A DNA stretch of 64,000 bases from Symbiodinium sp. CCMP2592 (taxonomy: Eukaryota > Sar > Dinophyceae > Suessiales > Symbiodiniaceae). The position numbers and the translations under genes were made by a program. The notes under the pieces were generated by a model. It did not search any database. It worked only from the letters and a program-made list of their open reading frames with translations, and had not been told where the DNA came from. Location of the stretch: positions 480,001 to 544,000 of the forward strand of contig CAJNDT010004513.1 in the NCBI GenBank assembly GCA_905221615.1, in the 5' to 3' direction. Positions 20,490 through 29,770 of this stretch are shown piece after piece. The stretch's first letter is position 1; the number at the start of each line of letters is the position of its first letter.

Positions 20490-22040
20490 CTTAGCTCTGC
20501 CGAACACAAACGTCGGACGCAGGTCCCAATCCTTGTAGCACCAGCCGAATGCGAGGCTCAGCGATGGTGTCGCGTGCGTGTAAATGGCGATGTTGCCTGC
20601 TCCGTCCAGCTTCAGGGGGGATTGTGTAGAGCACCGGGTCTGCATTGAAGAATGCAAGGATAGAGGATAGGTTGAAGCTTGACGTGACAATAACCGGGGT
20701 CTGTGGCACCAAAAGCATCCCCCTGGCAGCACAAGAGCAATAGCTTCCTCTGCCGGGCTGGCCTGTGGAAGGCGGGAACCGCACCTGCTCAGTTTGAACC
20801 CTCGTGATTTGCAGTACGCCCATAAAACAAAAGCTTCGACTTGCTGCGACAAAGTAGCCACTGCTACTAGCAGTCTGGGATTTTGGCTCTGCAATAGAAC
20901 GGCCCGCCTTCAGCGTTCGCACTGCCTCAACAGCTCTCTGCACGTAGAGCGTGTCATTCTCCTGACAAGAGAAGCTTGGAAACAACCACCTCTCCAGCTC
21001 TTCCACTGATTTCCACCGCATGTTTCCCTGCGCGGCTCCGGCGTCTTGATAGAGGCTGCACCGTAGCGCCAGTCCCACCGTGCGCTGCACTCCGACAGGT
21101 CACGCACCTCACTGCGGAGTCGGCACCCCAGCACAGCCACACGATCTGTTGCCGAAGATTGTCCGTCCGCTTCGGCATTTCGACAAGGGGTGTGCGAGAT
21201 TCGAGCAGTGAGGCGAGATCAACGGTTGCAACAAAGCAGCAGTCTCGCCCGGAGAGTCGGCGTTGAAAGCGCGAAAGGCGCTGCTGTCTTGGCGTGCCTA
21301 CCCATCCCGCGTGCTCAAGACGAAAGGCTTAGATGGGATCTGGGCCACACCTCGGACAAGAGTGGCTCCACTTTCAGCTGCTGGTTCAGTGCCTCCCAAA
21401 GCCAAGGTGAAGGGAAGCACGTGGAATGATGCACCCTGTGGCCTCTGCCAGGGGCAATGCGGTCTGCAAAGTCCGCGTAAAAGGCGAGACGACAACATGG
21501 TCAATCCGGGCGTGCTGCTGGAGCCAGTCCTGATGCTGTTCAAACTGCAAAGAGCCGGGAAAGCCCTCACAGTCAGAAAATGCAGGCTTCGGCTGAAGCC
21601 TACGAAAGACCACAAGTGCTAGTTCGCCTAGACTCTGCCGTGTATCTTGCCTGTTGTCGGCCGCAGGGTGTGAGCGGAGGGTTGTTGCCCATCACCTATT
21701 CACACAGAAACCCAAAGAAAATGTGCACAGAAAAACAGATCGCCTTGGCATCAAAGCAGATGTCGTCCGTGGTCTCGTCACAGGGCGGGTAGCCTCACTC
21801 AACGGGTTGTGGAGTGGTCGCACGGGGGGAGGCAATTCGAAAGCTGCCCCCTGCTTGCAGAGAAGGCTCTGCTGTATTTGTCGCCATGCCTGCAGACGCC
21901 ATACGCACAGTTCACACGAACCTTCGCAGTACTTGGCGACGGCTCTGCCAAGGCGCCTGACGATGTAAATGTGCTGCTCCGTTGCCCAGAACCATGCAGG
22001 CCCATCCAGGGAGAAGACGGAGACGAAGAGGACAGCGCCA
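20490..22040 (-). CDS. Histidine-phosphatase-like gene, several exons
   Basis: Exon-like segments in minus-strand order: about 21,690-21,900 (an RHG-containing frame, CAYGVCRHGDKY, and a frame reading YPPCDETTDDICFDAKAI); 21,441-21,544, bounded by TTTGCAG and reading ARIDHVVVSPFTRTLQTALP; 21,351-21,392, EALNQQLKVEPLLSE, followed by a GT donor; about 21,140-21,222, DLASLLESRTPLVEMPKR; about 20,902-21,030, NMRWKSVEELERWLFP; and 20,500-20,710, VIVTSSFNLSSILAFFNADP then YTHATPSLSLAFGWCYKDW. The D-x-V-V-V-S-P-x-x-R-T-x-Q-T-A phrase is diagnostic of the histidine phosphatase (phosphoglycerate-mutase-like) superfamily. The usual second catalytic SHG is not seen; VTSS stands at that place. The last exon changes frame at a C6 run near 20,620. 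Exon joins are inferred. Confidence 0.5.
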
Positions 22041-23126
22041 ATGCCTCCAGGCACCGATCCTTGCCCCCTCTCAGGAACCGTGGCGGCAGCTGACATCACG
22101 CCGCGCCTGTGGAAGCAAGCCCCAGCCGGCTCAGGTGACGTGCAGACGGTACCATGGCCATGGCTGCATAAGACCGACGTGGACACAGGGGAAGGGAAGA
22201 GGCAAGCGAGGAACGACCCCTTGCCTTATGGACGAGCGGGTTGAGTGCATGGGCGCAGGTGTTCACTGTCGCACGGCTTTGGTTTTGGTTGTCTGAGGAA
22301 AGTCCTTGAGCTCCAAACCGCGCGGAAGGGTTGTCTCCATGCACTGCCCAAAAAACCTTCCAAGTCCGCTCGAGCACGGGCAAGCCTGGAAGGCAGGGGT
22401 TGCACCTGCATCGGGCTCTTCAAGGATTCAGTCCAGCATTGCGCCACTGTCCTCCAGTCCAGGGCCTGGAGGCAGTTGATTGTCGCAAATGAGTTTCATC
22501 TGCGGCGCCCCACTGTCCTCACAAGATCTCAGAAGCCACAGACACAGACGCGGAAGCGCGGAAGCACGGGGGAGCTCGAATCCGCCAACCGCCAGCGGGC
22601 CTCTGAGCTGAAATCCGTGACTTGGATCTGACCTTTCGCTTCGAGGATGGATCTTCCTTTCCTTGGATCCAAGGGCCCAGCTCCCCAAGCACTCCGTCAG
22701 TTGCAGCAAAGCGGCTCGATGGGCTGTTCGACCTTCCAGTCCTGCCGAAATCAAAAAAGGACCAAGGACGGATTCTGTGATGGCCAGGGCGCTGAGGGCC
22801 GAGCTAGATCGATCCGGAGCTCGAAGATCGGCTGGGACTTACCACCTGTGCAGATCCAGCGCTACACGGAAGGGAGGGCAACGGTAACGGGCAACGACCG
22901 AAGCCGCCTTTCATCGCCAGGGCACAATCGCCCTTCGTCTCGACGCGAAAGAAGCCTGAGACGGCTGGCTTGTCCGAGTTTCGGCGCCGTGGGGAGAACT
23001 CTGCGGCCATGGGGCTCATTGTGGCACCTTCTGTGCCCTCCAGCGGGATCTGAGTCTCCTTGAAGGTTTTCCTGGGCACGGCACCGCACCGGAAGACCCC
23101 CCAACAGCCCCAACACATCCCAAACA

Positions 23127-23213
23127 CCCAATAGACGCTCGGAGCCTTTCAGGGCCGAGAAGCTCCAGGAACTGCTTTGCCCATTCGTCGCGATTCTTCT
23201 CATCCCAGGCCAT
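23127..23213 (-). CDS. Possible first exon
   Basis: ATG at 23,213 begins a short frame reading MAWDEKNRDEWAKQFLELLG, then PERLRASIG before a GT. It is amphipathic and charged like a real N-terminus. It lies 5' of the histidine-phosphatase-like exons on the same strand and could be their first exon. Sequence between 22,100 and 23,100 has Arg/Pro/Ser-rich frames that I could not assign. Confidence 0.3.
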
Positions 23214-23799
23214 GGCAAGGCTCCGAGCTCGAGGAAATGGGAAATCAGAAGCTCTTGGCTCTTTGAAGTCTTGGGGGCTATCGGGCTATCGGGATATATG
23301 GGTTCTTTGACTAGCGCAAGCTGGAAACTCGAGCCTGGGACCGGGTGCGCGGATCATGCTGAGCGCCCAACATGTGCCTAGAGGTCCTTCCCTCCAACAA
23401 CTCAAAAACGAAACATACGTACTTACGCCCGTGAATGCCTGCACACTAAACTATAGTTAGTATAGCTGTTGGTTGCTCGCATGCTTGTTCGTCCAGTCGC
23501 TTCTTGCTATTTTCGCGTGGCTTCTGTGTATTTGTGTGGTTAAAAACCGCTATGAAGCTATTACGCACTCTCTGACTCCGCCACACGAGGCCTCTCGGTT
23601 GGGAAGCACATTGACTGAGATATAATTCGGTGGCAGTGATCATTTCAAGACCACAGGCAATGACAATATGCGATGAAGGTAAAGGGAAAGCTAGTAAGAC
23701 CTTACGCATTTGCATGAATACGTCGGTGCAGCTTTGCTGTGCTTTCACATGTTTGCCCATGTATCGATGTGTGCTTTGAGGGTTGAAGTCAGCGAGCAT

Positions 23800-26760
23800 C
23801 TACCTGCCTGTCTTCGCAGTTGCTTTCAGCTGTTCCAGCTGTGTAGACAATGCCGTAGGGGAAAAAGCATGCCACACAATCTTTGACAACCGCAGCAAAA
23901 AAAGTATGTTCAAATGCAGAATCTGAGCGGAGGACCAGCTCAAAGTGGTAATAGTCCAAGGACAAAACGGTCGCCTTCTCTGACTGTACCACAACGGTCC
24001 TGCAAGCTTTGTCGGAGTGAGCCGAAGGCAGGTCTGGTCTTTCTACGCCAAAAGCCAGAGCCTGGTTGCCGGCACATTCTCACTCAGCTGCTTCTCCCCA
24101 ATCCTGGGCTTGTGGGAGATGACAGCGACTTCGTCAGCTTATGTCAGCTTCTGGCTTCAAGTCGCGCTGTGTATGCCAGCGCCTGCCTACCCTTCCATCG
24201 AAATCCACATCTTGCAAGTTCTCCAACTGCACACGAAGCGACCAGTCACCCTTCATCAGGCCCTTCTTCCCCTGAACAGCTCGAGTCTGCAAGGCTTTTA
24301 CTTGAGGGAAGTTCTGTCCGCATCCGCACAACCATTAACCGCCAAGCACAGTCGTAGGTTTCTCGTGCCTCGTCTTCTGGGTCGGCATCGGTGACTGAAC
24401 AAAAGCCTGGAAGCTCGCAGACAGCGCAAGCCTTTCGACAGCCGCGGAACCTGCAAAACTAGAATCCTAAGCATCTCGCCGCTTGTGATCAAGAAGAGAA
24501 TGCCCTCATCCTCACCTCAACAGCATCTCGAATCGATCTTGCAGCTTGCGGTCGAGCACCATACAGTCTCCTGGAATCCTCCTTTGCACCGGGTTTAGGA
24601 AAGGCCATGAAAGGCGCAGAGCCCAGGCCGGGCCCCCGGCCCCGCACGCAAAGCACCTCCTCCTTCTCCAGCACCGTCTCCTTTCCGAGGGTCGAAAGTG
24701 CCTCTCCTCTCAGCCTCCGCATCTCTCCGCTACAACGCACGCACCGCACCTCGAGGGCGCCCGCGAGGACCGACAAGAGGGCCAAGTCCACCTCACTGCG
24801 GACTCTCGGACAACCGCGTGCCCACATGTGCACACTGATTTGTGCATGCTGGAAACTCATGTGACTTCCCGGTGCCCGGCCTGGTCTCGGATGACTGGCA
24901 CCTGGTGGAGCATCATGCTATGCCTGAGCTCTTGGGGTTCGAAACAGATCATCGCAACTCACACCATGAGCTCTCCATTCGGGGCAGGTGCTCCTTAGCC
25001 TTCAACACGGCAGTGCTCTGCAAGATCTCCTCCATCCAGCAAGGACGACTCTTTCTGCACGGCCACCCACAGCTGCCACTCCCTTGCCTTGAACGTAGTG
25101 CGTGGCAGCACCCAAAGCCTTCCAGAGCAGCGAGAGCCGCTGCTTTGCTCCATTGCCGCTGCTACGAAATGCTACGAAACTGACACGATGATCAGCCCGG
25201 AACATGAATGTATGCGGCCCCCTGAAAGTCATGGCTCCGATCTCACCCTAGAACGATGGCCCGCTGCGGCCTGCAGTCACGTGTGGCTTCCACGGTTGCC
25301 TGCACCAGGAAACTCCACTTCGCAGGAAGCAGGAAGCACCGAAGCACCGAAGCACCGCGGAACGGCCCCCGCCGTACGAGGCTCGTCGTAGAGCAGGGCC
25401 AGCTCTCCAAAGGTGTCACCAATCCGCAGCCTCAAAGAAGCTCTCGACAAGTCGCGAAAAACACCAAGCTTCGGCACTGCGAACCCGGCACCACTTCAAA
25501 AGTGACCAAATCTACCTGGCATGCACCAGTTTATGTCAGCAACTCCAAGGAATCAGAATCATGCCCTGGCCTTGAGCAGGCCCTCCTGCACAATGAAAAG
25601 CGCAGTACCAAGATCTCCTTTCCTGACGTCAGGGATGCCCGATGCAAGTTCAGTGGTTCCAGGAGTTCAATCCAAACACACGCACAGCACAGCATCTGGG
25701 GCATGCAGCTTGAAGACATTGGTTCCACTCGGAACCTCCGGAGAAAGAAACAGCATTTCTGCCACTCTCGGACCGGAGTTCGAGCTGATGCACAGTAACC
25801 ACGGTAGCGTTGTAGGTCTGGCAACTCGGACGGTCCAGGAGTCTGTAGAGTCCGGACGACCTTGCCTCGATCAGGTGGGTCCCATTGACGACATGGTCGC
25901 ACTGATCCTCTGTGAGGCCGACGACCTGCAGCGGAGAACAACCCATGAAAAAACTCTGAACACAACACCCTAACAGAAATCTCTCATCGAGCGCCTTTTT
26001 AAGCTTTCTCGTTCAAGCTGCTTGCCTCGGAGAGGATCTTGTTGTTCTTCAAGCCTTTAGAAATCATGTGCCTGACACAGGTCCAGTGTCCAGCTGTCAA
26101 ACCGACTGCACACTTGGACAACGCCACCGCGGAACACCGGATGCGAAGAAGGCAACACTAAGAGGCGAAATATGCCACAAGCAGAGTTCCTTCTCGTTCC
26201 AATGCCCCACCAGCTTAAAGTCCATACTTTGACAGGGGAAAGGTGAGCTTTGCAGAGATGCAAGCGCACACTTCCTTGCAGGCGGCTTGTCTTTGCGTCG
26301 CTGATGCACTGGCCTGTCTTCTTCGGTCTTCTGGTAATCGAACACCTTCTTGTGGCCAGTGATGGCGCACCTTAACACAAAGCAAAGAAGCCGACGTTCG
26401 TCGGTCGCAGTCAGAAGCCGAGTTCAACAATGTCTCCACAGCAAACCGCCTCTCACTGGTGCTGTCACTGTAGGCTCCCCACTGATCTGGCGGCGTGGAA
26501 CCCCTCAGATGCTTAAAAGAACGCATGAGAAGACTCTGAGAAGCGTCCTTTCCGAGCCCGGAGCTTCCTTTTGGCCATCTGGAGCGCGGCCGACACCGAG
26601 CCAATCATTTTGCGAGCCTCGGCTCTTTCAGCGCTGCAGCCCGTTATCTGCGGATATTCGCTCCTCGTGCCTTCACGCGGTCGTCTTTCTTCAACTTGGG
26701 CTGCATCAGCTTGAGATCCTGCATCGTCTCAGCAAACTTTGCCTACATCCTCTCGCCAGC
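23800..26760 (-). CDS. Cyclic-nucleotide-binding-domain protein, multi-exon
   Basis: Three consecutive exon-like segments spell a cyclic-nucleotide-binding (CNB) domain. 25,563-25,622 (after CAG|G) reads KGDLGTALFIVQEGLLKA. 25,373-25,430 (after GAG|G) reads LRIGDTFGELALLYDEPRT. 25,247-25,303 (after CAG|G) reads ATVEATRDCRPQRAIVL. Joined in phase they give the phosphate-binding cassette F-G-E-L-A-L-L-Y-x-x-P-R-T-A-T-V of PKA/PKG-type proteins. The second segment ends in front of a GC donor, common in dinoflagellates. Other exon candidates on this strand are 26,560-26,640 (KMIGSVSAALQMAKRKLRAR), 24,965-25,023 (ILQSTAVLKAKEHLPRM), 24,190-24,285 bounded by GCAG and GT (GDWSLRVQLENLQDVDFDGR) and about 23,810-23,992 (KATVLSLDYYHFELVLRS, which resembles the end of a second CNB domain). 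No protein kinase domain was found. Which candidates belong to one gene is inferred. Confidence 0.5.
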
Positions 26761-26769
26761 CGTCGGAGC

Positions 26770-27345
26770 GAGGGATTTATGGATTTTGTCCTCGTACTTC
26801 GTTTTTGAGACACACAGCGTGCGGACCTTGGCTCTTCCCAAGGCCCCTCGGCCTTCCCGAAACAGTCAGCAGCAGCGGTAGCAGCGTCACAAAAGTCTTA
26901 TACTGGCAAAGACGATATCCTTATCATCCTCGTCATCCCTAGAACGTCATCACCACCCTTTCAACAAGATCGTCACCGCAGCAACCGGCACTGGCACTAA
27001 GATGACAGTTCTAGCAAAAATGACAACATGGAGAGCGGCCACGATAGACATCGAAAAGGAAAGCGACATCATGATACGAATGGGAACCAGAAGAACAAAA
27101 AGACCCAGACAAACAAAAACTGTAAGACTAGCATGGGAATTGATCAAAACAGCAATGAGCTTGGAAAGCACAATTGGACGACGTTTGCTCTGGCGACACT
27201 GTCATGTTCGAGATTGCGATGGTTAAGGGTGACGATCATTGCTACATTGGCTTGGCTGCCATGGTATTCGTCGCTGATGTCGCTGTCGTCATTGCAGGAA
27301 ACGACTGAGCAGCAGCTAGGACCACTGCTACAGTTACCACCTGCT
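26770..27345. other. Spacer before the 3' microsatellite of element 2
   Basis: No gene supported. Sequence is ordinary until about 27,340, where CTA/CTG triplets begin. Confidence 0.4.
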
Positions 27346-27440
27346 GTTGCTGCCGCTTCTACTGCTACTGCTACCTCTACCTCTACTCCTACTACTACTA
27401 CTACTACTACTACTGCTCCTCCTCCTGCTGCTGCTTCTAC
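27345..27440. repeat. (CTA/CTG/CCT)n microsatellite
   Basis: Triplets of CTACTGCTAC type on the plus strand, followed by unique sequence and then the TAGCAG array. Confidence 0.85.
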
Positions 27441-27544
27441 TACTGTAGTGAGAGCAGCAATCATCGTAGCAGTAAGAAGGAAAGACTGTAGTAGGAGCGA
27501 TACTTTTTGTCACCCACCCGGCTCGCCTACAGGGTCACCACACC

Positions 27545-27716
27545 CATTAATGAAGTAGCTGGTAATGGTAGCAGAAGGAGCAGCAGCAGTAGTAGCAGCA
27601 GTAGTAGCAGTAGCAATAGTAGCAGCAGCAGTAGCAGCAGTAGTAGCAGTAGCAGTAGCGGTAGCGGTAGCGGTAGCGGTAGCGGTAGCCGTAGCCGTAG
27701 CAGTATCATCACACTC
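27545..27716. repeat. TAGCAG / GTAGCG microsatellite at the 3' end of element 2
   Basis: Plus-strand AGTAGCAGCAGTAGTAGC units turn into GGTAGC and CGTAGC variants near 27,700. The LINE 3' untranslated region begins immediately after (about 27,717). The same TAGCAG unit in the same orientation flanks the 5' end of the element at 39,926-40,064. Confidence 0.9.
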
Positions 27717-27830
27717 GCTGCGGACGGTAAAGTCGCAATGCGCTGATTGGAGCAGGAATCACCTGGCGCACAGTGGCGCACGATCACACTTGGATCGTCT
27801 CGGAACTAACTACGTTGTGCCCCGAAGGGC

Positions 27831-28655
27831 CTATGCGGAAGTGGCAGCACTCCTCAGTCTGTATACGAGTATGTAGCTGGAGGTGGAAAGGGCTTCCAGG
27901 CGAATGGATTGTGCAGCTCTGTTGTCATCTATATAATGCCAGAGGGGTGTAACATCAGAGCGAGGCTTGAGTGCAGCACGGTAGTGCCCCGTGACCGTAG
28001 TAGGTCCGATATGCTGGACAATCGCCTGAAGCTGATAAGTTCTCCAAATGACTTCAGTGGAGGTGGGGATCCATTGAGGAAAGAGGACTTCCTGGTCTGC
28101 TTCGATGCGATGGTCACTTTTGGTAGCAATGCCCCGCTCATTGCAGAATCTGTTCAGCTGTACAGCCACAGCTTCAGTACCTGAGATCAAGGCGTGGCGA
28201 CGTTTCTGCGAGTACCAACGATTGATGCAGGACTGGGCTGAGGTAGCAACGGCAGTAGAGGCATCTTGGATACCAGAAAGGATGAGTGGACAAACCCCGC
28301 CTTCATCCTGGAGCACTCTGCGGTCATCATAAGATTGCCAGAGGCCTTGGAAGCAGGGTGCATTTAATACCTGGTGAAGGTGTAGTAGGAAGTCCGCGGC
28401 ATCGTGCTGTCTGGCAGGATTAGTCCAGCGCCGGAGTGCCTGTCGCCATGGTAGAAGGGACCACAGCGTCAGTTGTTGCTGCTTGCGCGCCTGCGCAATG
28501 AAGCTCCTTATCGGTTCCCGGTCCAGTACCTGAAGGGATGAGGTTGACAAAGACGCAATCCAAAGGTAGGTCAGGAGGCAAGCGTGGGAGTAGCAGTAGT
28601 TGGATGGGTTGTGAAGCCGCAATGTCGGAAGTAGTGCTGAGGTCTCGGCTGCTGA
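27831..28655 (-). CDS. USP / peptidase C19-like domain of element 2
   Basis: In the same frame as the RT and open to the stop at 27,831. Three boxes of ubiquitin-specific proteases appear in order with usual spacing: the Cys box NPSNYCYSHACLLTYLW (Cys at about 28,594), the second box ARQHDAADFLLHLHQVL (about 28,390-28,415), and the His box VTGHYRAAL (about 27,985) followed by LWHYIDDNRAAQ (about 27,930). The predicted domain is about 255 residues, short for a USP (normally 300 or more), so the fingers region is probably reduced. No Met lies near its beginning. It would be made as the C-terminus of a polyprotein, or after a -1 shift from the overlapping 28,571-29,770 frame. USPs cleave ubiquitin from proteins; the role in a LINE is unknown, perhaps protecting the RNP from proteasomal degradation or trimming the polyprotein. 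Confidence 0.7.
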   Translation of the reverse strand, partial: SAAETSALLPTLRLHNPSNYCYSHACLLTYLWIASLSTSSLQVLDREPIRSFIAQARKQQQLTLWSLLPWRQALRRWTNPARQHDAADFLLHLHQVLNAPCFQGLWQSYDDRRVLQDEGGVCPLILSGIQDASTAVATSAQSCINRWYSQKRRHALISGTEAVAVQLNRFCNERGIATKSDHRIEADQEVLFPQWIPTSTEVIWRTYQLQAIVQHIGPTTVTGHYRAALKPRSDVTPLWHYIDDNRAAQSIRLEALSTSSYILVYRLRSAATSA

Positions 28656-29770
28656 CGTGGCATGGGAATGTTCATGGATTGCAAGAGGGTCTGGAGCTGC
28701 TGCGCCAGGGCTGATCGTTGGAGGCGATCCGGGCGAAGGGTGCAGCCCACCATGAGGAGAGAGGAGTTGTGCGAGAGGAGCTGGAGTAGCTCCCAAAATC
28801 GGGCTGTCTGCTCTCCTCGCCATCCCACTTCCAGAAGCCAGGTGACTGTGCTTCCTTCCATCTTCTCCTCCAGTTGCCTCGTGGCGTGAAAGCGATTGAG
28901 CAGCTGTGGCTGCACACTCAGTGTCGCCAGCTCCTGAGCCACTTCCACCACCTTCTGGGCCATTAGCGGCTCTCGGTCCGGGATGGCTTGCATGGCACCT
29001 TCCTTGTTGTTCCACTTGCGGTAGCCAAATCCCGTATTCGGGTTGTACAGCTCCATCTGAACAGCCTGTTCCCGTGCGTCCGCCTGATCTATCACCTTCT
29101 GCGCACGCTGCGCCAACTCCATCATCAGCTTCTGCCATAGGATGATGCGCATCGGCTGCGTGATGGCGTCCGGGTTGTTCCATCGCAGGTCGTGCCAACC
29201 TTGGGCTGTGGCGAACAGCTTGGGGAGGATGGTGCTTTCCGTCTGGGTCGTGAGGAAGAGAATCCAGGTGGTGGATTGCTGCAGCACCGAGAGGGCGTCC
29301 TCGTGTCTCATGAGGAGCCTGGCCATGGTGTGGCACATGAGGTGGAGATCTGGGCCGGAAGTAGGCCCGTATCCCTGTCCTTGGCGCTGCCAGGGAGGCT
29401 GAGGATGGTACCCGGAGGGGCGACCTCCTGGCCGTCTTGGTTGTCCGCCTTGGTGGGGAGACCGTCCTGCTGGTGCCGACTGGTTCGGATGGCCTCGGCC
29501 CGCCGCGCCTTTCCCTTTGCCCGGAGGAGGGGCTCCTTTGCTGTTGTCGCGGTGCCACTTGGAGGGTCTGCCCGCTGTCTCTTCCGCCGGTGGGGGATGT
29601 GAGGTGTCCATTGGTTCGCTCTGGGCGGGGAGGTCTGCTGCCTTCGGCGCCGGTGACGGCGGGTTCGGGATCAGGCGTACCTGTGCCTCGATACTCTTGA
29701 GCTCCATGGTCGCCTCCTCCAGGTCCTCCGGGTTGACTTGATGGGTGTTGAACATCGAGGGCAGAGTCAT
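28571..29770 (-). CDS. ORF with KWNN box, overlapping the RT frame
   Basis: The frame is +1 relative to the RT frame. It opens upstream, but protein-like composition begins near ATG 29,770 (TLPSMFNTHQVNPEDLEEAT). It has an acidic/helical start, a Pro/Gly-rich region (GKGKGAAGRGHPNQS) and then a helical C-terminal half (LLMRHEDALSVLQQS; FGYRKWNNKEGAMQA; VEVAQELATLSVQPQLLNRF). It ends at TGA 28,571, overlapping the Cys box of the USP region. The RT frame stays open across this whole stretch, but there its product is Gly/His/Pro-rich and lacks hydrophobic patterning. I take this frame as the real one. It may be a separate ORF or a section of the polyprotein displaced by two compensating indels. 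Confidence 0.5.
   Translation of the reverse strand: MTLPSMFNTHQVNPEDLEEATMELKSIEAQVRLIPNPPSPAPKAADLPAQSEPMDTSHPPPAEETAGRPSKWHRDNSKGAPPPGKGKGAAGRGHPNQSAPAGRSPHQGGQPRRPGGRPSGYHPQPPWQRQGQGYGPTSGPDLHLMCHTMARLLMRHEDALSVLQQSTTWILFLTTQTESTILPKLFATAQGWHDLRWNNPDAITQPMRIILWQKLMMELAQRAQKVIDQADAREQAVQMELYNPNTGFGYRKWNNKEGAMQAIPDREPLMAQKVVEVAQELATLSVQPQLLNRFHATRQLEEKMEGSTVTWLLEVGWRGEQTARFWELLQLLSHNSSLLMVGCTLRPDRLQRSALAQQLQTLLQSMNIPMPRQQPRPQHYFRHCGFTTHPTTATPTLAS

Noticed and set aside
24134-24331. Phrase QRDLKPEADIS, like a protein-kinase catalytic loop
   Set aside because: It lies beyond a GT donor at the end of an exon-like segment, lacks the preceding His/Tyr and following Asn, and no DFG or APE motif is found nearby.
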